Source of the DNA: an uncultured Thalassospira sp.
GTDB lineage: Bacteria; Pseudomonadota; Alphaproteobacteria; Rhodospirillales_A; Thalassospiraceae
DNA: 5,615 nt
Direction: 5' to 3'
NCBI GenBank assembly: GCA_946885765.1
Contig: CAMPHD010000234.1
Coordinates: 1 to 5,615 of the forward strand
The notes beneath the pieces were generated by a model, which saw only the letters and a list, made by a program, of their open reading frames with translations, ran no database searches and was not told the origin of the DNA. Of this stretch, positions 1-5,601 are shown piece after piece. Position 1 is the first letter of the stretch, and every line of letters starts with the position of its first letter. The translations under genes and the position numbers were made by a program.

Positions 1-1
1 C

Positions 2-475
2 GGCTTGGTGACCGAACTTTCGGCGCTCGTACATTACCATGTCGTTGGCTCTGAGGACTGGCTGTAAAAGCGCGGGCTCGACCCCTGCAATATCGATGTT
101 CAATCACTGGGTCCGCGCGATATTCTGCTGATCGACAGCGATAGCGAACAGTTTTCCCAGATCGCCAACTGGTTTGATAAGGCAACCTTCTCACTTGATG
201 ATTGCTGGACCTTCAGTCACCACATCTGGGCACTCGAGGCCGCCCGTGCCGGGCAAGGCATTGTTGCCAGCACCGATGTGATCGCCCGCAACTTTGTCGA
301 TCGTGGTGAACTGGTACTGCTTAATTTCCCGGATTTCGTATCGCATTGGTGGTATCGCCTTCTCATTCGCCCCGCCCGCGAAAAGGACCCGGCTGTGATC
401 GCCGCCGCCAACTGGATTCGCGAATTGATCAACCCGCAAACTGCGTCGCTAAAACGCAAAATGCTTAAGAAATAA
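2..475 (+). pseudogene. LysR-type transcriptional regulator, C-terminal effector-binding half, 5'-partial, interrupted by an in-frame stop
   Basis: Frame 2 reads 21 codons, then TAA at 65-67, then 135 more codons to the TAA at 473-475. Both parts match the second half of a LysR-family periplasmic-binding-like domain. The most telling stretches are WALEAARAGQGI, the 'A..G.GI' segment common in LysR effector domains, the following DVIARNFVDRGELVLL, and RPAREKDPAVIAAANWI, the usual last helix before the C-terminus. The DNA-binding helix-turn-helix would lie left of the window, so target and effector cannot be inferred. LysR proteins are usually about 300 residues, so the window opens near the middle of the gene. 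The stop sits between DWL and KRGLDP, where homology runs straight through, so one substitution (for example CAA or GAA to TAA) explains it. No good start codon follows the stop. I read this as a pseudogene or a base-call error. LysR identity is fairly sure. Confidence 0.75.
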
Positions 476-486
476 CCTAAGCATTT
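459..486 (+). terminator. Weak hairpin overlapping the LysR stop codon, possible intrinsic terminator
   Basis: AAATGCTTA (459-467) and TAAGCATTT (478-486) are perfect 9-base complementary arms around a 10-base loop that contains the TAA stop (473-475). A T-rich stretch, CCTTATTTATTTCC, follows at 487-500. The stem has only two G-C pairs and the tail is interrupted, so termination would be weak. It lies between the regulator fragment and galE and is in the right place to end the regulator transcript. Confidence 0.4.
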
Positions 487-550
487 CCTTATTTATTTCC
501 TGATGCTACCTAAACGATGCGTCGGGATATTGAACAGAACATCGGATTCT

Positions 551-1543
551 ATGGAAAAAATACTGGTAACGGGCGGGGCTGGGTATATCGGTTCCCATAT
601 TTGCCTGAAATTGCAAGAAAACGGTTACCAACCTGTCGTTTTTGACAATCTGTCGAACGGTCATCGTGATGCGCTCGCCGACGATATTCCCTTTGTTCTT
701 GCAGACATTCGCGACCGAGCCGCTCTTGATGATACTTTCAAAAAATTCCGGCCCGCTGCGGTTATTCATATGGCCGCCCTGATCGAGGCAGGCCTGTCGA
801 TGCAGGAACCGGCAAGCTTTTACGAAGTAAATACCGTCGGCTCTCTTAAGCTGCTTGAAGTGATGCGCCATCATGAATGTCGGCAGATTGTTTTTTCATC
901 AACTGCCGCCGTATATGGCAATGCTAGCCTCGAATTGCTTGACGAGACCCTGCCGGTCCGGCCCGAAAATCCATATGGTCGTTCAAAGGCGATGATTGAA
1001 ACCATCCTGGCAGACTATTGCGCAATATATGGTTTCCGCGCCATTGCACTGCGCTATTTCAATGCAGCCGGTGCCGACCCATCAGGCCGTGCCGGTGAAA
1101 GACATGATCCTGAAACACATCTTATCCCGCTTGCACTTTCGGCTGCTGCCGGGCGACGAGATAGTCTGAAAATATTCGGCAGTGACTATGATACGCCCGA
1201 CGGAACCTGCATTCGTGACTATGTTCATGTTGCTGATCTGGCAACGGCCCATATCAGGGCGCTTGGTCATCTGACCGGTCAGACAAAATCCTTTTTCGAT
1301 AGCGTCAATATCGGCACCGGAAAGGGTTGCTCGGTACGCGATATTTTACGACTTTGTCAGGAAATTACCGGGAAAGGCTTTCCGGTATCTAGTGTCGCAC
1401 GTCGTCCTGGCGATCCGGCAAAACTCATTGCCAATCCTGCAAAAGCAAATGCCGTGCTTAACTGGACACCCGAATATAGCGACACGCGCGACATGATTGC
1501 CCATGCTTGGGCATTTTATTGTGCTGCCGGTGAAAAAGTTTGA
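551..1543 (+). CDS. galE: UDP-glucose 4-epimerase (extended SDR family)
   Basis: Interconverts UDP-glucose and UDP-galactose in the cytoplasm using tightly bound NAD, supplying UDP-galactose for glycan synthesis and serving the Leloir pathway. The 330-residue product has the normal GalE length. Visible in order: the NAD-binding glycine motif TGGAGYIGSH (7-16), DNLSNGH (32-38), FSSTAAVYG with the catalytic Ser/Thr (115-123), the YxxxK pair Tyr142/Lys146 in PYGRSK, LRYFNAAGA (167-175), DGTCIRDYVHVADLA (217-231) and the C-terminal RRPGDP (284-289). I chose the ATG at 551 because the family begins just before the glycine motif. An in-frame ATG at 503 would add 16 residues with no family counterpart, and neither start has a convincing ribosome binding site. 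The 4-epimerase assignment is strong; a related epimerase acting on N-acetylated UDP-sugars cannot be excluded. The glycosyltransferase downstream fits a surface-polysaccharide role. Confidence 0.9.
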   Translation: MEKILVTGGAGYIGSHICLKLQENGYQPVVFDNLSNGHRDALADDIPFVLADIRDRAALDDTFKKFRPAAVIHMAALIEAGLSMQEPASFYEVNTVGSLKLLEVMRHHECRQIVFSSTAAVYGNASLELLDETLPVRPENPYGRSKAMIETILADYCAIYGFRAIALRYFNAAGADPSGRAGERHDPETHLIPLALSAAAGRRDSLKIFGSDYDTPDGTCIRDYVHVADLATAHIRALGHLTGQTKSFFDSVNIGTGKGCSVRDILRLCQEITGKGFPVSSVARRPGDPAKLIANPAKANAVLNWTPEYSDTRDMIAHAWAFYCAAGEKV

Positions 1544-1676
1544 ATTAACACGAATTCGTAACGTGTACTTGTGATACATGATTTTATGAGTTGCGACTTT
1601 TTCATGATGATCAACGGAGCGATAAACAGCTCCCACGTCGCAAACCGGGAAGAGATACTGGTTCAATTTGCTGCGA

Positions 1677-1682
1677 TATAAT
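1677..1682 (+). promoter_or_regulatory. Possible -10 box upstream of the glycosyltransferase
   Basis: A perfect TATAAT lies 18 bases before the GTG start. No good -35 hexamer is found at 15-18 bases upstream (17 bases gives GATACT), and there is no proper extended -10 TG. Initiation about 7 bases downstream would start the mRNA at the ribosome binding site, leaving almost no leader. The match may be chance. Confidence 0.25.
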
Positions 1683-1689
1683 CTGTAAT

Positions 1690-1696
1690 AGGGGAA
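1690..1696 (+). promoter_or_regulatory. Ribosome binding site deciding the GTG start at 1701
   Basis: AGGGGAA is a good Shine-Dalgarno sequence, with six bases between its last G and the GTG at 1701. It supports GTG as the true start of the glycosyltransferase, whose homology (VSVIVSTYN) begins four residues in. Confidence 0.7.
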
Positions 1697-1700
1697 TTAC

Positions 1701-2540
1701 GTGCATAAGGTTTCTGTGATCGTTTCGACCTATAACTGGCCCGAAGCGCTTGAAATGGTTTTGCAATCACTGATCGACCAGAAAGACAGCAATTTCGAGG
1801 TCATTGTGGCTGATGATGGCTCCGGTCCAGAAACGGCAAAAACCATTGTCCGTATGCAACAAAAATCGCCTGTACCGATCAAACATTTCTGGCAGGAAGA
1901 TATCGGCTATCGCCTGTCACGAGTCCGTAATGGGGCAATCAACCTCACCGAGGGCGACATTGTCGTCTTCACCGACGGCGACTGCTGCCTCATGCCCGAT
2001 TTCGTATCAAGCCACCGCAAAGCGGCCGAACAGGGTTGTTTTGTAACCGGTAAACGCGTTTTCCTCAAACGACGATTCACCAAACTGGCTATGGAAAAAC
2101 GCTTTGCATTCCATAAATGGCCTCGCGGCATTTTGCTCATGCTGGGCCTTGCAGGGCAATGCAATCGTCCGTTCCAGTTCGTGCCAATTCCCCAAAAAGA
2201 TAAGAGTCTTTGGGCTCATCAGAACTGCTGGAAAAAAGCTCAGGGCTGCAACATCGCAGCCTTTCGCCATGACATTCTGGCAATCGGCGGTTTTGACGAG
2301 GCCTATGAAGGACACGGGCTAGAAGATTCCGATTTTGTGCTGCGCATGATCCGATCCGGTATTAAACGGAAATCTGTCGAATACAGCTCGCCGGTGCTTC
2401 ATCTGTATCACGGGCGATCCATCGGACAACGCCACGCGAACAAGTCCAATAACAGTACATATTTTGCTGAACTTGAAGCAGATATTCACCGGTTCCAGCC
2501 AAGAAAAAGTGCAATAATCCCGCTTTCGGCCTCTGCATAA
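1701..2540 (+). CDS. Glycosyltransferase, GT2 fold (GT-A) with galactosyltransferase-like C-terminal motif
   Basis: Predicted to transfer a sugar from a nucleotide-sugar donor to a growing surface glycan on the cytoplasmic side of the membrane. The 279-residue product starts with the GT2 signature VSVIVSTYN (4-12) and EVIVADDGSGPET (33-45), whose Asp pair contacts the nucleotide. VVFTDGDCCLMPDF (88-101) holds the DxD metal-binding motif (Asp92, Asp94). GCNIAAFRHD (182-191), GGFDEAYEGHGLEDSDF (196-212) and VLHLYH (232-237) form the C-terminal region seen in GT2 proteins that share the GT7 C-terminal motif. The usual Trp of the G-W-G-x-E-D segment is His205 here; the presumed base and metal-side residues Glu208, Asp209 and Asp211 are kept. 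No signal peptide or clear membrane span is seen. The GTG start is supported by the strong ribosome binding site ahead of it. The galE neighbour makes UDP-galactose a plausible donor, but donor and acceptor are inference. Confidence 0.85.
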   Translation: MHKVSVIVSTYNWPEALEMVLQSLIDQKDSNFEVIVADDGSGPETAKTIVRMQQKSPVPIKHFWQEDIGYRLSRVRNGAINLTEGDIVVFTDGDCCLMPDFVSSHRKAAEQGCFVTGKRVFLKRRFTKLAMEKRFAFHKWPRGILLMLGLAGQCNRPFQFVPIPQKDKSLWAHQNCWKKAQGCNIAAFRHDILAIGGFDEAYEGHGLEDSDFVLRMIRSGIKRKSVEYSSPVLHLYHGRSIGQRHANKSNNSTYFAELEADIHRFQPRKSAIIPLSASA

Positions 2541-2563
2541 GACTAACGACCCGATACCGGCTC

Positions 2564-2592
2564 TTGGAACGGCGCAGATTTCGCGATAAAAG
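2564..2592 (+). promoter_or_regulatory. Possible sigma-70-like promoter for ppa
   Basis: TTGGAA (2564-2569) and TAAAAG (2587-2592) are separated by 17 bases in the 155-base gap before ppa. Each hexamer is an imperfect match. It is the best-spaced pair I see there, and an independent promoter is expected for a housekeeping pyrophosphatase. It would give a leader of about 100 bases. Confidence 0.3.
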
Positions 2593-2629
2593 GGCCGCAT
2601 AATTTACCGCATCTTCGACCATGTCGAGT

Positions 2630-2645
2630 GTTTGCGCGTTTGCGC
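2630..2645 (+). repeat. Short tandem repeat, two copies of GTTTGCGC
   Basis: Two adjacent identical 8-base units lie in the untranslated region upstream of ppa. Their function is unknown and two copies may be chance. They fall inside the spurious in-frame extension of the ppa reading frame, not in the protein proper. Confidence 0.5.
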
Positions 2646-2679
2646 TAACCCTGGAAACGGGGCACCTTATCAAAGAACG

Positions 2680-2686
2680 AAAGGGA
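2680..2686 (+). promoter_or_regulatory. Ribosome binding site deciding the ppa start at 2696
   Basis: AAAGGGA lies 9 bases before the ATG at 2696. It supports that start over the in-frame ATG at 2621, which has no comparable site and would add 25 residues unlike the family. Confidence 0.65.
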
Positions 2687-2695
2687 TTTTCCCAC

Positions 2696-3220
2696 ATGGA
2701 TCTCAGCAAGATTGCCGTTGGCAAAGATGTTCCCTGGGACGTTAATGTCGTCATCGAAATCCCGCAGGGCGGACCGATCAAGTACGAAGTCGACAAAGAC
2801 TCCGGAGCTATATTCGTTGACCGTTTCCTGCATACCTCGATGTATTACCCGGTCAATTACGGTTTCATCCCGAACACCCTTGGCCTGGACGGCGATCCGG
2901 TGGATGCCATGGTCATGTTCCGTGAGCCTGTCGTCGCCGGTTCGGTGATCCGCGCCCGCCCGATCGGAGTTCTGATGATGGAAGACGAGGCCGGGCAGGA
3001 TGAAAAACTGATCTGCGTTCCGCACGACAAGATCGACCCGTACTATACCGATATCAAATCCCACGAAGATCTACCGCAAATTCTGCGCGATCAGATCCAG
3101 CATTTCTTCGAGCGTTACAAAGACCTCGAAAAAGGCAAATGGGTAAAAGTCACCGGTTGGGAAGGCGCTGAAAAGGCCGCCAAACTGATCGAAGAAGGTG
3201 TGACCCGTCTCGGCAAATAA
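2696..3220 (+). CDS. ppa: Inorganic pyrophosphatase, family I (soluble)
   Basis: Hydrolyses pyrophosphate to two phosphates in the cytoplasm, pulling nucleic-acid, tRNA-charging and nucleotide-sugar reactions forward. The 174-residue product is close to the 176 residues of the E. coli enzyme, and its numbering almost coincides. The metal-binding signature DGDPVD gives Asp65, Asp67 and Asp70. Glu21, Lys30, Glu32 and Arg43 match the N-terminal active-site residues, Asp97, Asp102 and Lys104 complete the metal and substrate site, and Tyr141-Lys142 close it. No active-site residue is missing. The start is set by family length and a good ribosome binding site. The gene stands alone: a 155-base gap precedes it and a strong terminator follows it. 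I see no sign of transfer or decay. Confidence is high. Confidence 0.97.
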   Translation: MDLSKIAVGKDVPWDVNVVIEIPQGGPIKYEVDKDSGAIFVDRFLHTSMYYPVNYGFIPNTLGLDGDPVDAMVMFREPVVAGSVIRARPIGVLMMEDEAGQDEKLICVPHDKIDPYYTDIKSHEDLPQILRDQIQHFFERYKDLEKGKWVKVTGWEGAEKAAKLIEEGVTRLGK

Positions 3221-3248
3221 GCCATTCTGCATAACCTGACTTTATTCG

Positions 3249-3292
3249 CGCCCTGTCGTCCGGTTTGATCCGGCAGCAGGGCGTTGTTTTTT
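3249..3292 (+). terminator. Strong intrinsic terminator of ppa
   Basis: CGCCCTG (3249-3255) pairs perfectly with CAGGGCG (3277-3283). Inside, CCGG (3260-3263) and CCGG (3270-3273) form a second short stem over the loop TTTGAT. TTGTTTTTT (3284-3292) follows directly. The G+C-rich stem, the run of six T's and a position about 30 bases after the ppa stop are classic for Rho-independent termination. Confidence 0.9.
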
Positions 3293-3319
3293 GACAAATC
3301 GGCAAAAAATGTACATAAT
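3291..3319 (+). promoter_or_regulatory. Near-consensus sigma-70-type promoter
   Basis: A perfect TTGACA (3291-3296) is followed after exactly 17 bases by CATAAT (3314-3319), one base from consensus. Transcription would start near 3326, about 35 bases before the GTG of the macro-domain gene. The first two bases of the -35 box are the last two T's of the ppa terminator, so the end of one unit and the start of the next are fused. Its likely cargo is the broken macro gene plus the intact L,D-transpeptidase and DUF2333 genes. Confidence 0.75.
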
Positions 3320-3479
3320 TCCAATCGGTTGGGGAACCAGATCGACAATAGAGCCATTCCGTGTCTGTATCCGCCGACATTCACACATATTCTGCGTCAC
3401 CCAATCCGATCACAATTATCAAGGCTGACATCTCCACACTGGATGTTGATGCCATCGTCAATGCCACCAACGAGGCCCT

Positions 3480-3486
3480 TTTCCCG
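3480..3486 (+). other. Slippery heptamer T TTC CCG at the first macro-domain frameshift
   Basis: In the starting frame the sequence reads as T-TTC-CCG, which fits the X-XXY-YYZ pattern of -1 slippage sites. A -1 slip here enters exactly the frame that carries the macro-domain homology and gives the family's normal spacing. The pattern is seen; its use is not shown. Loss of one C from a longer C run would leave the same sequence. Confidence 0.3.
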
Positions 3487-3865
3487 GTGACGGGTTCTGT
3501 GGTACCATTCATGCTGCGGCAGGACCAGAACTGGCACGCGCCTACAAACCTCTGACACTCTGCCCGATGGGCGAGGCTCGCCTGACTCGGGGCTTTAACC
3601 TCCGCATACGCCATCTGATCCATACAGTCGGCCCGGTCTGGCATGGCAGCGATGAGGGTGAGCCGGAACTGCAGGCATCCTGTTATCGAAATTCGATTGC
3701 CCGTGCCCGAGAACATGGCCTGCAATCCATCGCTTTTCCGGCCTATTTCCACTGGTACTTTCGGCTATCCCGAAGACCGTGCCGCAGAAATTGCCATATC
3801 AACTTTGCGTGCACTCATTGCGGCCGATACCGCATTGCCACAAATTTACCTTTGTTGTTTTTCAA

Positions 3866-3892
3866 CATCTTGCAGAAAATTTCTGCAAGATG
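3866..3892. repeat. Perfect 27-base palindrome in the 3' end of the macro-domain gene
   Basis: CATCTTGCAGAAA (3866-3878) and TTTCTGCAAGATG (3880-3892) are perfect complements around the single base A3879. No T tract follows on either strand, so it is not a standard terminator. It lies 47 bases upstream of the L,D-transpeptidase ATG. As DNA it could be an operator or cruciform; as RNA it would be a long hairpin within the coding end. Confidence 0.9.
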
Positions 3893-3939
3893 CCTTGGCA
3901 ACAGAATGTTAGATAACCGGAATTCAGAGTTTCAAACCA

Positions 3940-4482
3940 ATGCAAAGTAACTTGCAAACCAGCACCTCATCAGAACCGGTCGAGATGATTGTCTCGACAG
4001 ATGGAGTACTGCGCTTTGAAGATCGGGAATTTCGCTGTGCGCTTGGTAAAAACGGCGTGATATCTGCCGATGCCAAGACCGAGGGGGATGGCAAGACACC
4101 AGCAGGCAGCTGGCGACTGCGCTATGTCATGTATCGCGCTGATCGCCGTACAAGTCCTCATACCGATCTGCCGGTCACCACCATTTCCTTCTCCGATGGC
4201 TGGTGTGACGATCCTAAGCATCCTGATTATAATCGCCCCGTAAGGCTCCCGTTTGACGCCAGCCATGAAAAACTGTTTCGCGAAGACGGGCTCTATAACA
4301 TCATCATCGTGCTCAGCCACAATGACGATCCACCTGTACCCGGCAAAGGATCGGCGGTTTTCATGCATATTGCCCGACCGGACTATAGCGGTACCGAGGG
4401 CTGCATCGCACTTGCCGAGCAGGACCTGGAAACCTTTTTATCCATGTGCACGACCGAAAGTTACATCCGGATCGATATGTAA
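3940..4482 (+). CDS. L,D-transpeptidase family protein (YkuD catalytic domain, COG3786 type)
   Basis: Members of the YkuD fold use an active-site cysteine to form or cut 3-3 or protein links in peptidoglycan. The 180-residue product shows EGDGKTPAGSW (48-58), typical of the COG3786 branch, then GWCDDP (87-92), YNRPVRLP (97-104) and the catalytic block with His143 (FMHIARPDYS) and Cys155 in GTEGCIAL (151-158). The usual S-x-G-C motif is T-E-G-C, as in this branch. No signal peptide or membrane span is visible at the polar N-terminus, so how it would reach the periplasm is unclear; a cytoplasmic role is possible. The ATG at 3940 lacks a strong ribosome binding site. The in-frame ATG at 3985 (residue 16) is an alternative that keeps the whole domain. 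The gene starts 27 bases after the macro-domain stop, so co-transcription is likely. Confidence 0.85.
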   Translation: MQSNLQTSTSSEPVEMIVSTDGVLRFEDREFRCALGKNGVISADAKTEGDGKTPAGSWRLRYVMYRADRRTSPHTDLPVTTISFSDGWCDDPKHPDYNRPVRLPFDASHEKLFREDGLYNIIIVLSHNDDPPVPGKGSAVFMHIARPDYSGTEGCIALAEQDLETFLSMCTTESYIRIDM

Positions 4483-4551
4483 AACCATGGACTTGCCGTC
4501 GCAGCAATGACACCCTAGTTTCATGCGGCACGCCATTGACCGGGACGGATC

Positions 4552-5526
4552 ATGATTGAAGACGATTATCTCTACAAAAAAGACGGCATTTCCAGCTTCG
4601 GAGCAGGCCTGAGACGTGTTTTCGGATCGCGCAAATTCTGGCTGCGTGGCCTCGCTGTCATTGTATTGGTTGCTGTCGTCTATTATCCGGTCGGCATGGC
4701 CGTCGTGCACAAGATCGATGATAATCCTGATTTTACAGGCAACTATCAGGGTGGAAGTCATTCGGTCAGCACCGCATCTGCCCTGATTAACCGAGAAATC
4801 AATCAAAACCGCTGGACGGCAAACGATCCCTTCTTCCTGCCAGGTGCTGCTCTCGACAATATGCCGAACTTCCAGACCGGCATTGTCTATGCCCTGTCAC
4901 GCTTTGCCATTGAACTCTCCGATCAGATCGGTCGTACCCGCGGCTCAAGCCAGGTCGATCCTGATCTGGATGATGCCGCCGGTCTTCTGAAATTCCGCGG
5001 CGACAAATGGGTGTTTGATCCCAGCATATCTCTGTTGCCCGGTGTTACTTCCGAACAGCAGTACCGTCAGGCGATTGGAGCACTTGACCGTTACAACCAG
5101 CGCCTTGCCGAAGGTCAGGCCGTATTTGAACGTCGTGCCGACAATCTTCAGGAAACGCTGAATCGTTTTGCCAATGATCTTGGATCCGCCTCGGCCCTGA
5201 TTGACGATAAGGTCGAAGATCCGTCACTGTTTGATCGCACGGCAGATGACGTATTCTATGCCACCAAAGGCCGTCTTTATGCTTACAGCCTGATCCTGCG
5301 TGATCTGGGCACGGATTTCGAACAGGTCATCAATGAACGTCAGGTTGCACCGGCTTGGGCAGAAATGGTTGGCTCGCTTCAGGCCGCTGCCGCACTTGAT
5401 CCGCTGGTGGTCGTCAACGGTTCGGCTGATGGCATTATTTTCCCCAATCATCTGGCAGGACTTGGTTTTTATCTGTTGCGTGCCCGTACCCAGATGCGCG
5501 AAATCAGCTCTATTCTGCAGCGATAA
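4552..5526 (+). CDS. DUF2333 family inner-membrane protein of unknown function
   Basis: The 324-residue product has a polar, basic N-terminus (LRRVFGSRKFWLR, 20-32), then one hydrophobic segment at about 31-52. This predicts a single span with the N-terminus in the cytoplasm and the large C-terminal domain in the periplasm. The conserved core runs NDPFFLPGAALDNMPNF (91-107), IVYALSRFAIELSDQIGRTR (111-130) and DPDLDDAAGLL (136-146), the pattern I know from DUF2333 proteins of proteobacteria. A helical, charged stretch follows at about 167-215. The ATG is preceded by GGGACGGA about 3 bases upstream, an acceptable but close ribosome binding site. It lies 69 bases after the L,D-transpeptidase gene with no terminator between, so the two probably share a transcript. 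The pairing hints at a cell-envelope task, but the function is unknown. Confidence 0.85.
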   Translation: MIEDDYLYKKDGISSFGAGLRRVFGSRKFWLRGLAVIVLVAVVYYPVGMAVVHKIDDNPDFTGNYQGGSHSVSTASALINREINQNRWTANDPFFLPGAALDNMPNFQTGIVYALSRFAIELSDQIGRTRGSSQVDPDLDDAAGLLKFRGDKWVFDPSISLLPGVTSEQQYRQAIGALDRYNQRLAEGQAVFERRADNLQETLNRFANDLGSASALIDDKVEDPSLFDRTADDVFYATKGRLYAYSLILRDLGTDFEQVINERQVAPAWAEMVGSLQAAAALDPLVVVNGSADGIIFPNHLAGLGFYLLRARTQMREISSILQR

Positions 5527-5563
5527 AGCAGGCTCTCTTTCCCAGGCACCAGATCACGAATAC

Positions 5564-5601
5564 CTGAGTTGCGCGCTCAGACTTGATCTTTTCCTGTTTT
5601 T
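5564..5601 (+). terminator. Weak candidate terminator after the DUF2333 gene
   Basis: CTGAG (5564-5568) and CTCAG (5576-5580) form a short stem around TTGCGCG. T-rich sequence follows at 5588-5601 (CTTTTCCTGTTTTT), but about seven bases separate stem and T's. The position, roughly 40 bases after the stop, is suitable. The short stem and the spacing keep confidence low. Confidence 0.3.

Larger units (their letters stand above)
3361..3912 (+). pseudogene. Macro-domain protein (YmdB/MacroD-like ADP-ribose family), broken by two compensating frameshifts
   Basis: Intact relatives bind ADP-ribose or O-acetyl-ADP-ribose and often remove ADP-ribose from proteins. Reading from the GTG at 3361, ITIIKADISTLDVDAIVNATNEAL matches the start of the domain, but this frame stops at 3553-3555. 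Homology moves to the -1 frame from about 3486 (GTIHAAAGPELA, CPMGEA, IHTVGPVWHG, EPELQASCYRNS, SIAFPA). It returns to the first frame at 3745, after one extra base near 3744, with ISTGTFGYPEDRAAEIA and a tail ending at TAG 3910-3912. The shifts cancel, giving about 183 residues, close to the family's usual length. The glycine-rich ligand loop also looks eroded: about GDGFCG where GGGGVDG is usual. GTG 3361 is the only start, because a TAG at 3349-3351 lies upstream in frame. Family assignment is strong; whether this is true decay, sequencing error or recoding is open. Confidence 0.85.

Noticed and set aside
503..550. N-terminal extension of GalE from an in-frame ATG at 503
   Set aside because: It adds 16 residues ahead of the NAD-binding motif with no family counterpart and has no ribosome binding site; 551 gives the normal length.
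1604..1681. 25-codon open frame in the galE-glycosyltransferase gap, considered as a leader peptide
   Set aside because: No ribosome binding site, no run of regulatory codons, and no recognisable sequence; a frame this short is expected by chance.
2621..2695. N-terminal extension of the pyrophosphatase from an in-frame ATG at 2621
   Set aside because: It adds 25 residues before a start that matches the family, while a good ribosome binding site (2680-2686) points to 2696.
2362..2796. 144-codon antisense frame across the glycosyltransferase end and ppa start
   Set aside because: It crosses two well-supported genes and the gap between them, has no recognisable domain, and looks like a shadow of codon bias.
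2645..3064. 139-codon antisense frame inside ppa
   Set aside because: It lies almost wholly inside a clear pyrophosphatase gene and has no recognisable domain.
3284..3490. 68-codon frame overlapping the promoter and macro-domain start
   Set aside because: It overlaps the terminator T run and promoter, has no ribosome binding site, and is a frame shadow of the macro-domain start.
3567..3950. Separate gene in the -1 frame of the macro-domain region
   Set aside because: Its first part is the middle of the macro domain and its tail after 3744 is out-of-frame sequence with no homology, so it is part of the pseudogene.
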